A stretch of 64,000 bases of DNA from Prosthecobacter dejongeii (GTDB lineage: Bacteria; Verrucomicrobiota; Verrucomicrobiia; Verrucomicrobiales; Verrucomicrobiaceae), in assembly GCF_014203045.1 (NCBI RefSeq), contig NZ_JACHIF010000004.1:1-64000 (forward strand). Reading direction: 5' to 3'. Below, one piece after another: positions 52,862 to 61,169 of the stretch (positions within the stretch are counted from its first letter, which is position 1; the number at the start of each line of letters is the position of its first letter). The position numbers and the translations under genes are program-made. Under the pieces are notes generated by a model. It was not told the origin of the DNA. It saw only the letters and a list, made by a program, of their open reading frames with translations, and did not search any database.

Positions 52862-53194
52862 ATCAGACCTCTCCACCATCCTCCCGTTGAAAGCATCACC
52901 GTCGCAGGCGTCCTTCATGCCCTGTCAGATCCGGTGCGTCTCAGCATCGTGGCGGAGCTGCGCAAGGCCGAGGACGGCCTGAACTGTGTGGAGACCACAA
53001 GCCGTCTAAAGTGCCCCATGCCGAAGTCCACCTGCTCCCAGCATTACCGCATTCTGCGGGAATCGGGCGTCATCCACAGCGAGCGGCGCGGGGTGGAGCT
53101 GACCAGCCGTGTGCGGCGCAAGGAACTCGACAGCCGCTTTCCCGGCCTGCTGGACTCCATCTTAAAGGCCTGGAAAAAAGAGCACGAAGTTTAA
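52862..53194 (+). CDS. ArsR-type winged-helix regulator (start codon uncertain)
   Basis: A small DNA-binding repressor. The frame from 52862 encodes RPLHHPPVES, ITVAGVLHALSDPVRLSIVA and a wHTH body (KSTCSQHYRILRESGVI). Relatives of this type begin close to M-x-R-P-L-x-H-P, so the conserved N-terminus starts where only ATC is available (52862). The first ordinary start, GTG at 52934, would remove about 24 conserved residues including ALSDP. An ATG at 52854 is out of frame by one base after five T. So the start is non-canonical, or a base is missing in the T-run. It is divergent from the OYE operon and followed 6 bases later by the exporter, and probably controls both. Confidence 0.7.
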   Translation: MRPLHHPPVESITVAGVLHALSDPVRLSIVAELRKAEDGLNCVETTSRLKCPMPKSTCSQHYRILRESGVIHSERRGVELTSRVRRKELDSRFPGLLDSILKAWKKEHEV

Positions 53195-53200
53195 AGTTTC

Positions 53201-54655
53201 ATGACACCTGAGACCGCGCCCTCTGCTGCCTCATTGGCCGCCCCTTCGCCGTCTCTGGCCATTCTGCCCTGGCTTGTTGCCGTGGCTCTGTTCATGGAAA
53301 ATTTGGATGCCACCATCCTGAACACGGCGGTCCCCACCATGTCTGCCAGCCTCGGTGTGGAGCCATTGAGCCTGAAGTCCGTCCTCACCAGCTACACCCT
53401 CAGCCTCGCTGTCTTTATTCCTGTCAGTGGCTGGATGGCGGACCGCTTTGGCACCAAACGGGTGTTCTCCCTGGCCATCGTGCTTTTCACCATCGGCTCG
53501 CTGCTCTGTGCCGTAGCCTATAATCCGCCCATGCTGGTCGTCTCCCGCATCATCCAGGGCATGGGTGGGGCCATGATGATGCCGGTGGGCCGCATCGCCC
53601 TAGTGCGTTCCTTTCCCCGCTCGGAGATGCTACGCATCACCACCTACGTCATCATCCCGGCGCTCATCGGTCCCTTGATTGGTCCTTCACTCGGAGGGGC
53701 CATTATTCACTGGTTTTCCTGGCGCATCATCTTTCTGCTGAATGTGCCCTTTGCCATCGTGGGCCTCTGGCTGGCGCACCGCCACATGCCGGACTTTAAG
53801 GATACCCAGGCCCCGCCTTTGGACCGTGCGGGCTTCGTGCTTTTCGGAGCTGGCATTGCCCTTCTTTCCTATGTGCTGGAAGTCTTTGGCGAGCACTCTC
53901 AGCCGCCCCTCGTGCTTGCAGGAATGACCCTTGTCTCGGCCATCCTTCTCACAGCCTACTGCCGTCATTCCCGCCGCGTGGCCAGGCCCCTCCTGGCCGT
54001 GCACCTCTTTACCATCCGCACCTTTCGTCTCTCTGTGCTTGGTGGCTTCATCACCCGCCTGGGCGTCGGCGGCATGCCCTTTCTGCTGCCCTTGCTGTAC
54101 CAAATAGGCCTCGGCTTTCCCCCGTGGCAGGCTGGTTTGCTCACCATCCCACTGGCCTTGGCCGCCATTGGCATGAAGGTCATCAGCCGTCCACTGCTGG
54201 CGCGTTTTGGTCATCGCACCGTGCTCATCGTAAACACCGTTTTGTTAGGCCTCACCATCACCGTCTTCACGCAGGTGGGGCCTGGCACCTCCATCGCGAT
54301 GATCATCCCTCTCAGCTTCGCCCAGGGTTTCTTGTCCTCACTCCAGTTCACCAGCATGAACACCCTCATCTTTGCAGATGTGGATGATCGCGAAGCCAGT
54401 AAGGCCAGCAGTCTCGCCAGCACCGGTCAGCAGATGTCTGCCAGCTTTGGCGTGGCCCTCGCCTCCATGCTCACTGCCTGGTTTCTAGGCGGGCTGAATC
54501 AGACCGACCCCGCCCAGACGGTGCCAGCCCTGCATCGTGCCTTCCTAACAATGGGCATGCTCACCATGCTTTCCTCCTTCACATTCTGGGGCCTGAAAAG
54601 TAGCGATGGCGACAACGTCAGCCTCCACCATTCCCCCTCCCAGCCTGAGGCCTAA
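53201..54655 (+). CDS. DHA2-family (EmrB/QacA-like) MFS drug exporter
   Basis: A 484-residue membrane protein with about 14 hydrophobic segments. MENLDATILNTAVPTM is the DHA2 motif D1 region, SGWMADRFGTKRVF is motif A, and RIIQGMGGAMMMPVGR is motif C-like. It should pump hydrophobic compounds out in exchange for protons. Coupling with the ArsR-type gene suggests induction by the same electrophile or drug that drives the divergent reductases. Confidence 0.93.
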   Translation: MTPETAPSAASLAAPSPSLAILPWLVAVALFMENLDATILNTAVPTMSASLGVEPLSLKSVLTSYTLSLAVFIPVSGWMADRFGTKRVFSLAIVLFTIGSLLCAVAYNPPMLVVSRIIQGMGGAMMMPVGRIALVRSFPRSEMLRITTYVIIPALIGPLIGPSLGGAIIHWFSWRIIFLLNVPFAIVGLWLAHRHMPDFKDTQAPPLDRAGFVLFGAGIALLSYVLEVFGEHSQPPLVLAGMTLVSAILLTAYCRHSRRVARPLLAVHLFTIRTFRLSVLGGFITRLGVGGMPFLLPLLYQIGLGFPPWQAGLLTIPLALAAIGMKVISRPLLARFGHRTVLIVNTVLLGLTITVFTQVGPGTSIAMIIPLSFAQGFLSSLQFTSMNTLIFADVDDREASKASSLASTGQQMSASFGVALASMLTAWFLGGLNQTDPAQTVPALHRAFLTMGMLTMLSSFTFWGLKSSDGDNVSLHHSPSQPEA

Positions 54656-54675
54656 CGATCATTTGCAGCCGCTTC

Positions 54676-56784
54676 TCAGCGCCAGATCTCACCTTTGGCA
54701 GGGTCCCCAATTATGTCCAGCACCTGGACTTTGCTGATGCTGGTGAATCGGGCATGGTCGGTAAACTGGCGGACGATTTTTTTCTGCTCGTCCAGCTCGA
54801 AAAATTGAGCGGTGGTGCTCAGGTAGCCATGGCCAAGCCAGTTGATGACGATCGTATGACCATCGGGCAGACGCTGAAAGCCGCTGATTAGCCGGAGCGG
54901 GTTGTTGGGCACTTCCTCAGTTCCGATTTTCCACACGGTCTTGCCTTCACGATCCAATTCGATGAGAGCCTCACCCTCGCCGCAGGCGATGAGAAGATGG
55001 CCATTTGGAAGCTCCAGCACTTCATGCGGATCTCCGGGGGTTTTGATTTCCCGAAGAAGTTTTCCTTCTGCACTGAGTTCGAGAACTGCACGGTCGCCTT
55101 TGGCGCTGATGAGATAGCGGCCATCCGGTGTGCGGCGGGAACCACGCATCTGATCATGCGTGTTCTGGGTCTTCAGCGGCACGGGAATCTCACGAGCGAT
55201 TTTACCGTCACGCGCGACTTCAATGAGTCGCTGAGTGCCGCATTCGACGACCATGACAGATCCATCAGGAAGAGGCTGGCAGCCATGAACTTCCGTTCTC
55301 TTTGGGCTGATGTATTCCCAGACGACTTTTTTCCCTAACGTCACTTCACGTGCTCCACGAAGATGGCTAAAGAGGATGTTACCATTGGCCAGCATCCACA
55401 CATCCTGGGGCTTCTCAGCCGGGTGCTCCCACTCCACGCGTCCGTCCGCAGCTATGATGGAAATCTTGTCGCCGCCGTAATCACTGACGAGCACCCTTCG
55501 ACCAAAAGGTGGCACATTGGCTGGCTCTGTGTGCAGGGCATCGCTAAGGTGATTGCGATTGTTACGCATGAGGGGTGGCTCAGGTTTTTCCCAGCCTGTC
55601 GGCGCACCAAAAATGACGACTGGTTTTCCTGTATTGTCGTGGATGCGGAGATTGTCATGGATGATGCCGTTCTTTGAGTGGCGCCAGCAGTGAATGGCAT
55701 TGCCCCCGCTTTGAATGACATTCCCGATCACTTCATAACCATCAAGGTTGAAGTTAGGCTCGATGGCGGTCACGGCCGTCTCCATGTAGTTGTGGTTGCA
55801 CTTCACTTGGCGCAAATGGCCACGAAAAGAGGGGTGCCCTAGTAGGTAGCCCGCACCGTTAGGATTTAGGGTGCGAGTGCGATGGATGGTGATGTTTTCG
55901 GCATCGAAAGACTCACCTGGAGTCACTTCACCCCCTGGAAGAAAACGGCCACTGTGCTCCCCATAGCACATCACAGAGCGGTTCGTGTCAGTCATTGTGA
56001 TGCCTTCAACGATGACATCGCGCACGCGCCCATGGATGAGAACGCACGCGTTGATGTCCTTGACCAGGAAACCTGGTTGCACGTTATGCGTGGCATTCAT
56101 GTCAATCGTGCCTTTGCCAGTGATGCGCACATTTTCAATGTAATCAGGCTGCCGACCATGACCGATGCGGATGCCATAGGCTTCCAGTCCATCATAGGTT
56201 ATAAACCAGCGACTGCCTTTATTGTGGCCAGTCTGGCTGCCAAAGCGAATTTTCACCCCGTGCTCCAGTTCCTGCCAGTCTCCGGTGATGCTAACTTTCT
56301 TGTGTGGTGTTTCACCGAACTTGCTTTCGGACGTGGCTAGCTTCGTTGTTCCCTCTGGGTTATCCACGTTGTGAAACACTCCCCAGGCGAACGTGTCTGG
56401 CTGCCCGTCACGGCCTTCGGAGTCAGTCACAATCGTGAAGATGGATGGACGTAGGAGATCAAATTGGCCACCTACCTCCATATCATCCAGCTTCTTCCCC
56501 GCATCTTGATCCGTGGTAATTTCGGGGGCTGCTTCGAGCTTGGTCGCTCTGTCAGCCAGCTTGAGCACGGCGCCTTCTTTCAGTTCGATCTCGACGGATT
56601 TGTCCACATACAACAGCGCACGATGCTTGACTGGAAGATGCCGATGTTCGCCGGGGAGAAACACGAGTCGATCCCCCGGCACTGCGCGGTCCATGATGGC
56701 TTGAGGATTGTCGCCAGGTTGGATGCGGTGCTCGGCGGCATAGACAAGCGGTGCAAGAACCAGCAAGCTGAGGAAGGTGCGCAT
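54676..56784 (-). CDS. Secreted beta-helix plus beta-propeller fusion protein
   Basis: 702 residues from the ATG at 56784 (signal MRTFLSLLVLAPLVYA); the longer frame overlaps the upstream gene's region. Residues about 20-400 look like a parallel beta-helix of the pectate-lyase type: RIQPGDNPQAIMDRAVPGD, HGRVRDVIVEGITMTDTNRS and NYMETAVTAIEPNFNLDG. Residues about 430-700 form a propeller with repeats such as WMLANGNILFSH, QPLPDGSVMVVE, ELPNGHLLIACGEG. Such fusions are not a common architecture. A carbohydrate-acting role is plausible, but catalytic residues cannot be assigned. It follows the SDR gene by 17 bases. Confidence 0.75.
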   Translation of the reverse strand: MRTFLSLLVLAPLVYAAEHRIQPGDNPQAIMDRAVPGDRLVFLPGEHRHLPVKHRALLYVDKSVEIELKEGAVLKLADRATKLEAAPEITTDQDAGKKLDDMEVGGQFDLLRPSIFTIVTDSEGRDGQPDTFAWGVFHNVDNPEGTTKLATSESKFGETPHKKVSITGDWQELEHGVKIRFGSQTGHNKGSRWFITYDGLEAYGIRIGHGRQPDYIENVRITGKGTIDMNATHNVQPGFLVKDINACVLIHGRVRDVIVEGITMTDTNRSVMCYGEHSGRFLPGGEVTPGESFDAENITIHRTRTLNPNGAGYLLGHPSFRGHLRQVKCNHNYMETAVTAIEPNFNLDGYEVIGNVIQSGGNAIHCWRHSKNGIIHDNLRIHDNTGKPVVIFGAPTGWEKPEPPLMRNNRNHLSDALHTEPANVPPFGRRVLVSDYGGDKISIIAADGRVEWEHPAEKPQDVWMLANGNILFSHLRGAREVTLGKKVVWEYISPKRTEVHGCQPLPDGSVMVVECGTQRLIEVARDGKIAREIPVPLKTQNTHDQMRGSRRTPDGRYLISAKGDRAVLELSAEGKLLREIKTPGDPHEVLELPNGHLLIACGEGEALIELDREGKTVWKIGTEEVPNNPLRLISGFQRLPDGHTIVINWLGHGYLSTTAQFFELDEQKKIVRQFTDHARFTSISKVQVLDIIGDPAKGEIWR

Positions 56785-56801
56785 GGTGGGTAGGTTTGGA
56801 G

Positions 56802-57542
56802 TTAGAGTTGAATCATCGGCTGTACTATCGGCCAGAGCTTGATCTCCTCCGCAACGAGGTGAGGTGGCATACAAGCGGTCTGAACGATGAGCTGGCCGAG
56901 GTCTGAAGGGGAGATGCACTGAGCGAGGATGACTGGATCGCGCGGGGGAAGGTTTACGGCTTCCGTAAACTCAGTCTGGCCCCATGAGGGTAAAACGGAA
57001 GTGACCCGCACACCATAAGGCCGTAACTCTGTGAGCAGACACCGTGTGAACATGAGTAGCCCCGCTTTGGCGGCCGAATAGATGCTCCATCCTGGCCAAG
57101 CATGTGTCGAGCAGGCACTGCCAATGTTGATGATGAGGCCGCTTCTTTGAGATTGCATGATCGCCGCCGCACGACGGCAGCCTAGCATCGCACCCGTGAG
57201 GTTACTGGCCAGGCTGCGAGCGATGGCTTCGTCCGTCTGGTCACTTGCCTGGCAGACTTTGACTCCTTCTCCCGCATTGTTCACCAGCACATCTAGCCTA
57301 CCTGTGTGTTGGATGACCTCTTCCATGAGTCTATCCCAGGCATAACCATCGGCAACATCGGCGGTAAAAGGAATCGCCCCGATATTCTGCGCGGTCGTTT
57401 GCAGTCTTTCCTGATCACGGCCCGTGATCCAGACACGGGCTCCTGCTTTGACAAAAGCTTCAGCAATGCCCGCGCCATAACCGCGTGAACCGCCTGTGAC
57501 GATAACCGAAGTATTCGTTAATTTTGATATGAGGGACTGCAT
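56802..57542 (-). CDS. Short-chain dehydrogenase/reductase (SDR)
   Basis: 246 residues from the ATG at 57542. VIVTGGSRGYGAGIAEAF is the NAD(P) loop, LDVLVNNAGEG follows, and the catalytic Ser-Tyr-Lys is in GSACSTHAWPGWSIYSAAKA. It oxidises or reduces an alcohol, probably a sugar acid or sugar. It starts divergently from the IclR regulator and is followed by the beta-helix protein, which suggests one regulated catabolic unit. Confidence 0.9.
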   Translation of the reverse strand: MQSLISKLTNTSVIVTGGSRGYGAGIAEAFVKAGARVWITGRDQERLQTTAQNIGAIPFTADVADGYAWDRLMEEVIQHTGRLDVLVNNAGEGVKVCQASDQTDEAIARSLASNLTGAMLGCRRAAAIMQSQRSGLIINIGSACSTHAWPGWSIYSAAKAGLLMFTRCLLTELRPYGVRVTSVLPSWGQTEFTEAVNLPPRDPVILAQCISPSDLGQLIVQTACMPPHLVAEEIKLWPIVQPMIQL

Positions 57543-57585
57543 TTGAAATGAAAGACAACATTCAAACGGTCGAAACCTGTGTTTG

Positions 57586-57606
57586 CAATCAAGAATCTTG
57601 TTTGAT
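57586..57606. promoter_or_regulatory. Dyad in the IclR/SDR divergent spacer, likely IclR operator
   Basis: CAAG-AAT-CTTG (57590-57600) is a perfect dyad nested in ATCAA...TTGAT (57588-57606). It lies 12 bases before the IclR start and about 45 bases from the SDR start. IclR regulators usually bind such palindromes between divergent genes. Assignment is by position and symmetry. Confidence 0.5.
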
Positions 57607-57617
57607 ATAAAAAACAC

Positions 57618-58427
57618 ATGCCTGCGGACCGTCGAGCCCCCCCCAACCCATTGAACCGATACCGGGTTCCGATTCTGGATCGCACGCTCGATCTTTTGGA
57701 GCTGCTCTCGCAGCATCCAGAGGGGCTCACTTTGACCGCAGTGACTGAGCGGCTGGCTATGCCTAAGAACTCCGTTTTCCGCATCCTTACCACGCTCACC
57801 CTGCGCGGTTATGCAGAGCGTGATGAGCCCACCAAGGCCTATCGTCTGAGCCGCAAGCTCCTATCTGTGAGTCACGGCGCCATCGGTGGCAGGCGTCTGT
57901 TGCAGGCTGCCAGTGGCATTCTCACCGCGCTGCGTGATGCCACAGGTGAAACGGCTCTGCTTGGAACTTTATCGGGTTCTCAGGGGGTTGTGTTGGATCA
58001 GGTGGTATCCTCATATCCAGTGAAAGTGGTGGTGGAGGTAGGTCACGCATTCCCACTGCACACAGCCGCACCTGCAAAAGCCATGCTGGCATTCATGCCG
58101 GAAGACAAACGGAATGCCCTGATCAAGGGGATCCATTTTACCAAACACACTAAAACTACCCTCACCTCAACCAAGGCTTTCGTAGCTGAACTCTCAGAGG
58201 TAAACAACAACGGTTATGCTCTTGATCGCTGTGAGGAGAGTGAAGCTTACGCTTGCGCAGCGGCCCCAGTATTTGATGCCAGAGAAGAGGTTATCGCTGC
58301 GATATGGATCAGCGGACCGAGTGATCGTCTGCCTCTCTCCAAACTGCCCGCTGTGGGTAAGATTGTCGCCGCTCATGCGGTAAAACTTTCTACTTCAATG
58401 GGCAGTCTTGATGCTCACTGCGGATGA
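57618..58427 (+). CDS. IclR-family transcriptional regulator
   Basis: A 269-residue regulator with N-terminal helix-turn-helix (LDLLELLSQHPEGLTLTAVT, then ERLAMPKNSVFRILTTL) and a C-terminal effector domain (HTAAPAKAMLAFMPEDKRNA; GYALDRCEESEAYACAAAPV, then FDAREEVIAAIWISGP). Family members sense small metabolites such as sugar acids or aromatic compounds. The divergent SDR and the beta-helix protein are the likely targets. Confidence 0.92.
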   Translation: MPADRRAPPNPLNRYRVPILDRTLDLLELLSQHPEGLTLTAVTERLAMPKNSVFRILTTLTLRGYAERDEPTKAYRLSRKLLSVSHGAIGGRRLLQAASGILTALRDATGETALLGTLSGSQGVVLDQVVSSYPVKVVVEVGHAFPLHTAAPAKAMLAFMPEDKRNALIKGIHFTKHTKTTLTSTKAFVAELSEVNNNGYALDRCEESEAYACAAAPVFDAREEVIAAIWISGPSDRLPLSKLPAVGKIVAAHAVKLSTSMGSLDAHCG

Positions 58428-58560
58428 CTGGATGATTTGCGCCAGAGGCCTTTTTACACACGCTCCGGCAAAGGCAAAATCATGGCTCTGACAGTCGTGT
58501 TCGATGAGCTGGAAAAAAGCACGCGCAGCAGCGTCATCCTGTGCGCGTTCTCCCCCCCAC

Positions 58561-59121
58561 CTACCTTTTCACCTCATATCGCAGCGCCACCGCGCCCGAC
58601 TTAAACTCCCGCCGCCCCACCAGCCTCAGATCGATCCCCTTCGGCAGTCCTGCAAACAGTGTCGGCCCATGCCCCGCCAGCCTCGGTTGCACCACGAATT
58701 CGTATTCATCGATCAAACCGAGTTCCGCCAGCGCCAGCGGCAGCTTTACCCCTCCCAAGAACAGCCCCTCGCCCGGCTCCCGCTTCAGTCGCTCCACAGC
58801 CGCCGCCAGATCCCCGCGTACCAGCTCTGCATTCCAATCCACCTCTGCCAGCGTCGTCGAGACCACATACTTCTTCGCCGCATCAATGGTTCGCGCAAAG
58901 GGCAGCATCCAGTCCGCCATCCACTGCGGCTTCTCGCCCGTCTGCCCCGGTAGCCGCCACGCCTGCTCCATCATTTCGTAGGTCACTCGGCCAAAGAGTA
59001 GCGCATCGGCCCCCGCCAGCTTCTCCGCCCAGTAGCGGTGCTGTTCCTCATCCGTAGAGCCCTCCCGATGATCGCAACAGCCGTCCAGGGTGATGTTGAT
59101 GGCATATCGAAGGGGTCTCAT
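58561..59121 (-). CDS. Dihydrofolate reductase-like (RibD C-terminal) protein
   Basis: A 186-residue protein of the RibD_C/DHFR-like fold. RYAINITLDGCCDHREG, ADALLFGRVTYEMMEQAW, KYVVSTTLAEVDWNAEL and LPLALAELGLIDEYEFVVQP are family features. These proteins bind NADPH; a substrate is unknown outside riboflavin synthesis. It is not next to riboflavin genes. Confidence 0.88.
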   Translation of the reverse strand: MRPLRYAINITLDGCCDHREGSTDEEQHRYWAEKLAGADALLFGRVTYEMMEQAWRLPGQTGEKPQWMADWMLPFARTIDAAKKYVVSTTLAEVDWNAELVRGDLAAAVERLKREPGEGLFLGGVKLPLALAELGLIDEYEFVVQPRLAGHGPTLFAGLPKGIDLRLVGRREFKSGAVALRYEVKR

Positions 59122-59302
59122 AAAAGGTTAGGGCGTGGTTTTGTCGGAAATCAAAGGCAGCTCATTTCAGGGAATAAGGTGCCGCTCATATCTTCGACGA
59201 ATGAGCGAGCCGATGCAGGACACCCCATCGCTTTTTTTCATTAAAAACCTGCCCGCTTCAGCGGCCGTGGCCTCAGCCCACAGCCGCCCTACCAGCATCC
59301 AC

Positions 59303-60901
59303 TCACTCCTTCTTCGGCCCATCTGGGGCAGGGGATTTCTCCTTCTTCTCCACCCCCACCGTCGGCGCAGGCAGCTCCGCCACCAGAACCGCCGTGTCCG
59401 GGGCCTTGCCCGAGTAGAAGGAAACATAGTGCCTGTCGCCCATCACCGTCGCGTTCGCATTGCCCGCATCCCACATCACCTTGCTTCCCGTGCCCACCAC
59501 CTCAGAGGCAGGCCACTCCAGCGGATGGTCAAACACTTGGTTAGGCTCCACCACACGCCGCCGCAGCACTCCCTTGCCACGATGGTAGTAGTATTGGCTC
59601 AGTAGCCCCGTCTTCGCATCCAGCACCAGGCTCGGGGTCGATCCCGCCACATCCCCGATATTCGTCGGCCTGCGCACCCACGTCTTCCCGTAGTCCGTGG
59701 ATACGATCTGAAACTGCACCGGACCCGTCTCCGTCCGGGCGATCGCCAAAATCCGCCCCTCACCCAGAGACACCGCTGCCGCCTCCGTCGGCCACTGCGG
59801 CTTCGTTAGCCCCATCTCCATCGGCGTCTGCGTCCACGTCGCACCATCATCGCTACTCGTCACGATGCCCCACCCATTCGTCGGCTTGTCCCCATAGTCA
59901 CCGGAGAACCACAGCGCCATCAGCCCCACCGTCGGCACGGCAAAAACATCCGTGATCTGCATCGGCTGCACCGCCAGCTTCGGCGTCGCCAAAAGTGTAA
60001 ACGTCACCCCATCCGTGCTGCGGTACAGGTCGTGGTTCCACTCCTTCCCGATCCTCCGCACCCACAGCAGCATCGCCCCCGTCGAGTCCAAGCCCTTGCC
60101 CACCTCCACCTCCCCGTAGTTCGGCGTATTCGCCACCACCGTCTCCCGCGTCCACGTCTCGCCACCGTCCGTCGAGGTCCGTGCATACACCGCCCGCTCA
60201 TCATCGTTGATCGTGTGCGCCTTGCCCCGGCTATACACGCACACCAGCTTATCACCCAGGGCCTGGATCATCGGCCACGAATTGTAGCCGCCCCCATCCT
60301 GCACCACGTGCGTCTTCCCCGGCGCATCCACCGGTGTCACCTTCACCATCACCAGCCCCGTCGGGCGCGTAAACGTATCCCCCGCCTCACCCGGCTCCCG
60401 CTGGATCCTCACCCACAGCGGCGCATCCTCCACCACCTCGTAGTACGACTCCAGCAGGATCGTCCGGGAATGAAACGGCCCCGCAGGCAGCACCGTCCGC
60501 ACCGGAGTCCCCAGCACATACCGCGACATCAAAGGCGCACCCTCCACCAACTGCGACAGGTGCACCCGATACACATCCGCAAACTCCGCACTCGTCGCCG
60601 CGTCCGAAGTCGTCACCACGATCTCCACCTTCACCGCCTTGCACCCCCTCGGCAGCCCGCCCACCACCCCCGCCACCGACTGTCCCACCGTGCCCCCAGA
60701 AAGCGACCACACCGGCACATGCATCGATCCACTCGACATCAGCACCCGCGAAGGCTCACCCGTCGCGATGGATAAATCATTCGCCGTCAGGTAAACCGAG
60801 TCCCTCCCTCCCTTCGCCTCCGCAGGCAGGGCAACATCACTCGCCCCAAAGCAGGACAGATCACAGGCAAAAAAGGCAAAAGAGAGGCGATGAAAAAGCA
60901 T
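59303..60901 (-). CDS. Sialidase-like (BNR/Asp-box) secreted protein
   Basis: 532 residues from the ATG at 60901, where a signal-like segment (FHRLSFAFFACDLSCFGA) begins; a TTG at 60940 gives a longer form. Three Asp boxes are seen: TSTDGGETW, SSDDGATW and STDYGKTW. They sit in a six-bladed propeller fold of exo-sialidases. The N-terminal 200 residues look like a beta-sandwich. It may cleave terminal sugars or only bind them, since catalytic Tyr/Glu/Arg are not assigned. Codon use is very C-rich on the + strand, i.e. G-rich in the gene, unlike the neighbours. Confidence 0.82.
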   Translation of the reverse strand: MLFHRLSFAFFACDLSCFGASDVALPAEAKGGRDSVYLTANDLSIATGEPSRVLMSSGSMHVPVWSLSGGTVGQSVAGVVGGLPRGCKAVKVEIVVTTSDAATSAEFADVYRVHLSQLVEGAPLMSRYVLGTPVRTVLPAGPFHSRTILLESYYEVVEDAPLWVRIQREPGEAGDTFTRPTGLVMVKVTPVDAPGKTHVVQDGGGYNSWPMIQALGDKLVCVYSRGKAHTINDDERAVYARTSTDGGETWTRETVVANTPNYGEVEVGKGLDSTGAMLLWVRRIGKEWNHDLYRSTDGVTFTLLATPKLAVQPMQITDVFAVPTVGLMALWFSGDYGDKPTNGWGIVTSSDDGATWTQTPMEMGLTKPQWPTEAAAVSLGEGRILAIARTETGPVQFQIVSTDYGKTWVRRPTNIGDVAGSTPSLVLDAKTGLLSQYYYHRGKGVLRRRVVEPNQVFDHPLEWPASEVVGTGSKVMWDAGNANATVMGDRHYVSFYSGKAPDTAVLVAELPAPTVGVEKKEKSPAPDGPKKE

Positions 60902-60940
60902 GGTTTCCAAAAGACCTACTTCGCCAAACCCCCAATTCAA

Positions 60941-61169
60941 TCAGCCATCTTCCGCTTCGCCTAGAAATGAACCGTTGAGTTGTTAAATGTTATGTGGAGC
61001 TCCGATTTGAATGAGCTAATGTCCTATTATATGTGGAAAATCATCAGTGAATTTGGGGCGGCGGTGGTTTATGTGTTACATACATAGTTCCCCTGTATGG
61101 TCAGTGAGACTCATAGGAGTCATATCAGTCTGATCAATAACAGCTAAATAAAACACTATATCCTACCCA
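60941..61169. other. AT-rich intergenic region before the Gabija-type locus
   Basis: This 229-base stretch is visibly more AT-rich than the sialidase gene. It contains two dyads, CATACA (61079-61084) with TGTATG (61094-61099) and GACTC with GAGTC around 61108-61121. No ORF of note. A promoter for gajA should be here, but no clear sigma70 pair stands out. Confidence 0.4.

Noticed and set aside
53687-54214. Minus-strand frame opposite the DHA2 exporter
   Set aside because: The sequence is Gly/Lys/Glu/His-rich, typical of antisense of a membrane protein gene, with no supporting feature.
60032-60775. Arg/His/Pro-rich + strand frame opposite the sialidase gene
   Set aside because: Extreme Arg/His/Pro content comes from the biased codon use of the gene on the other strand.
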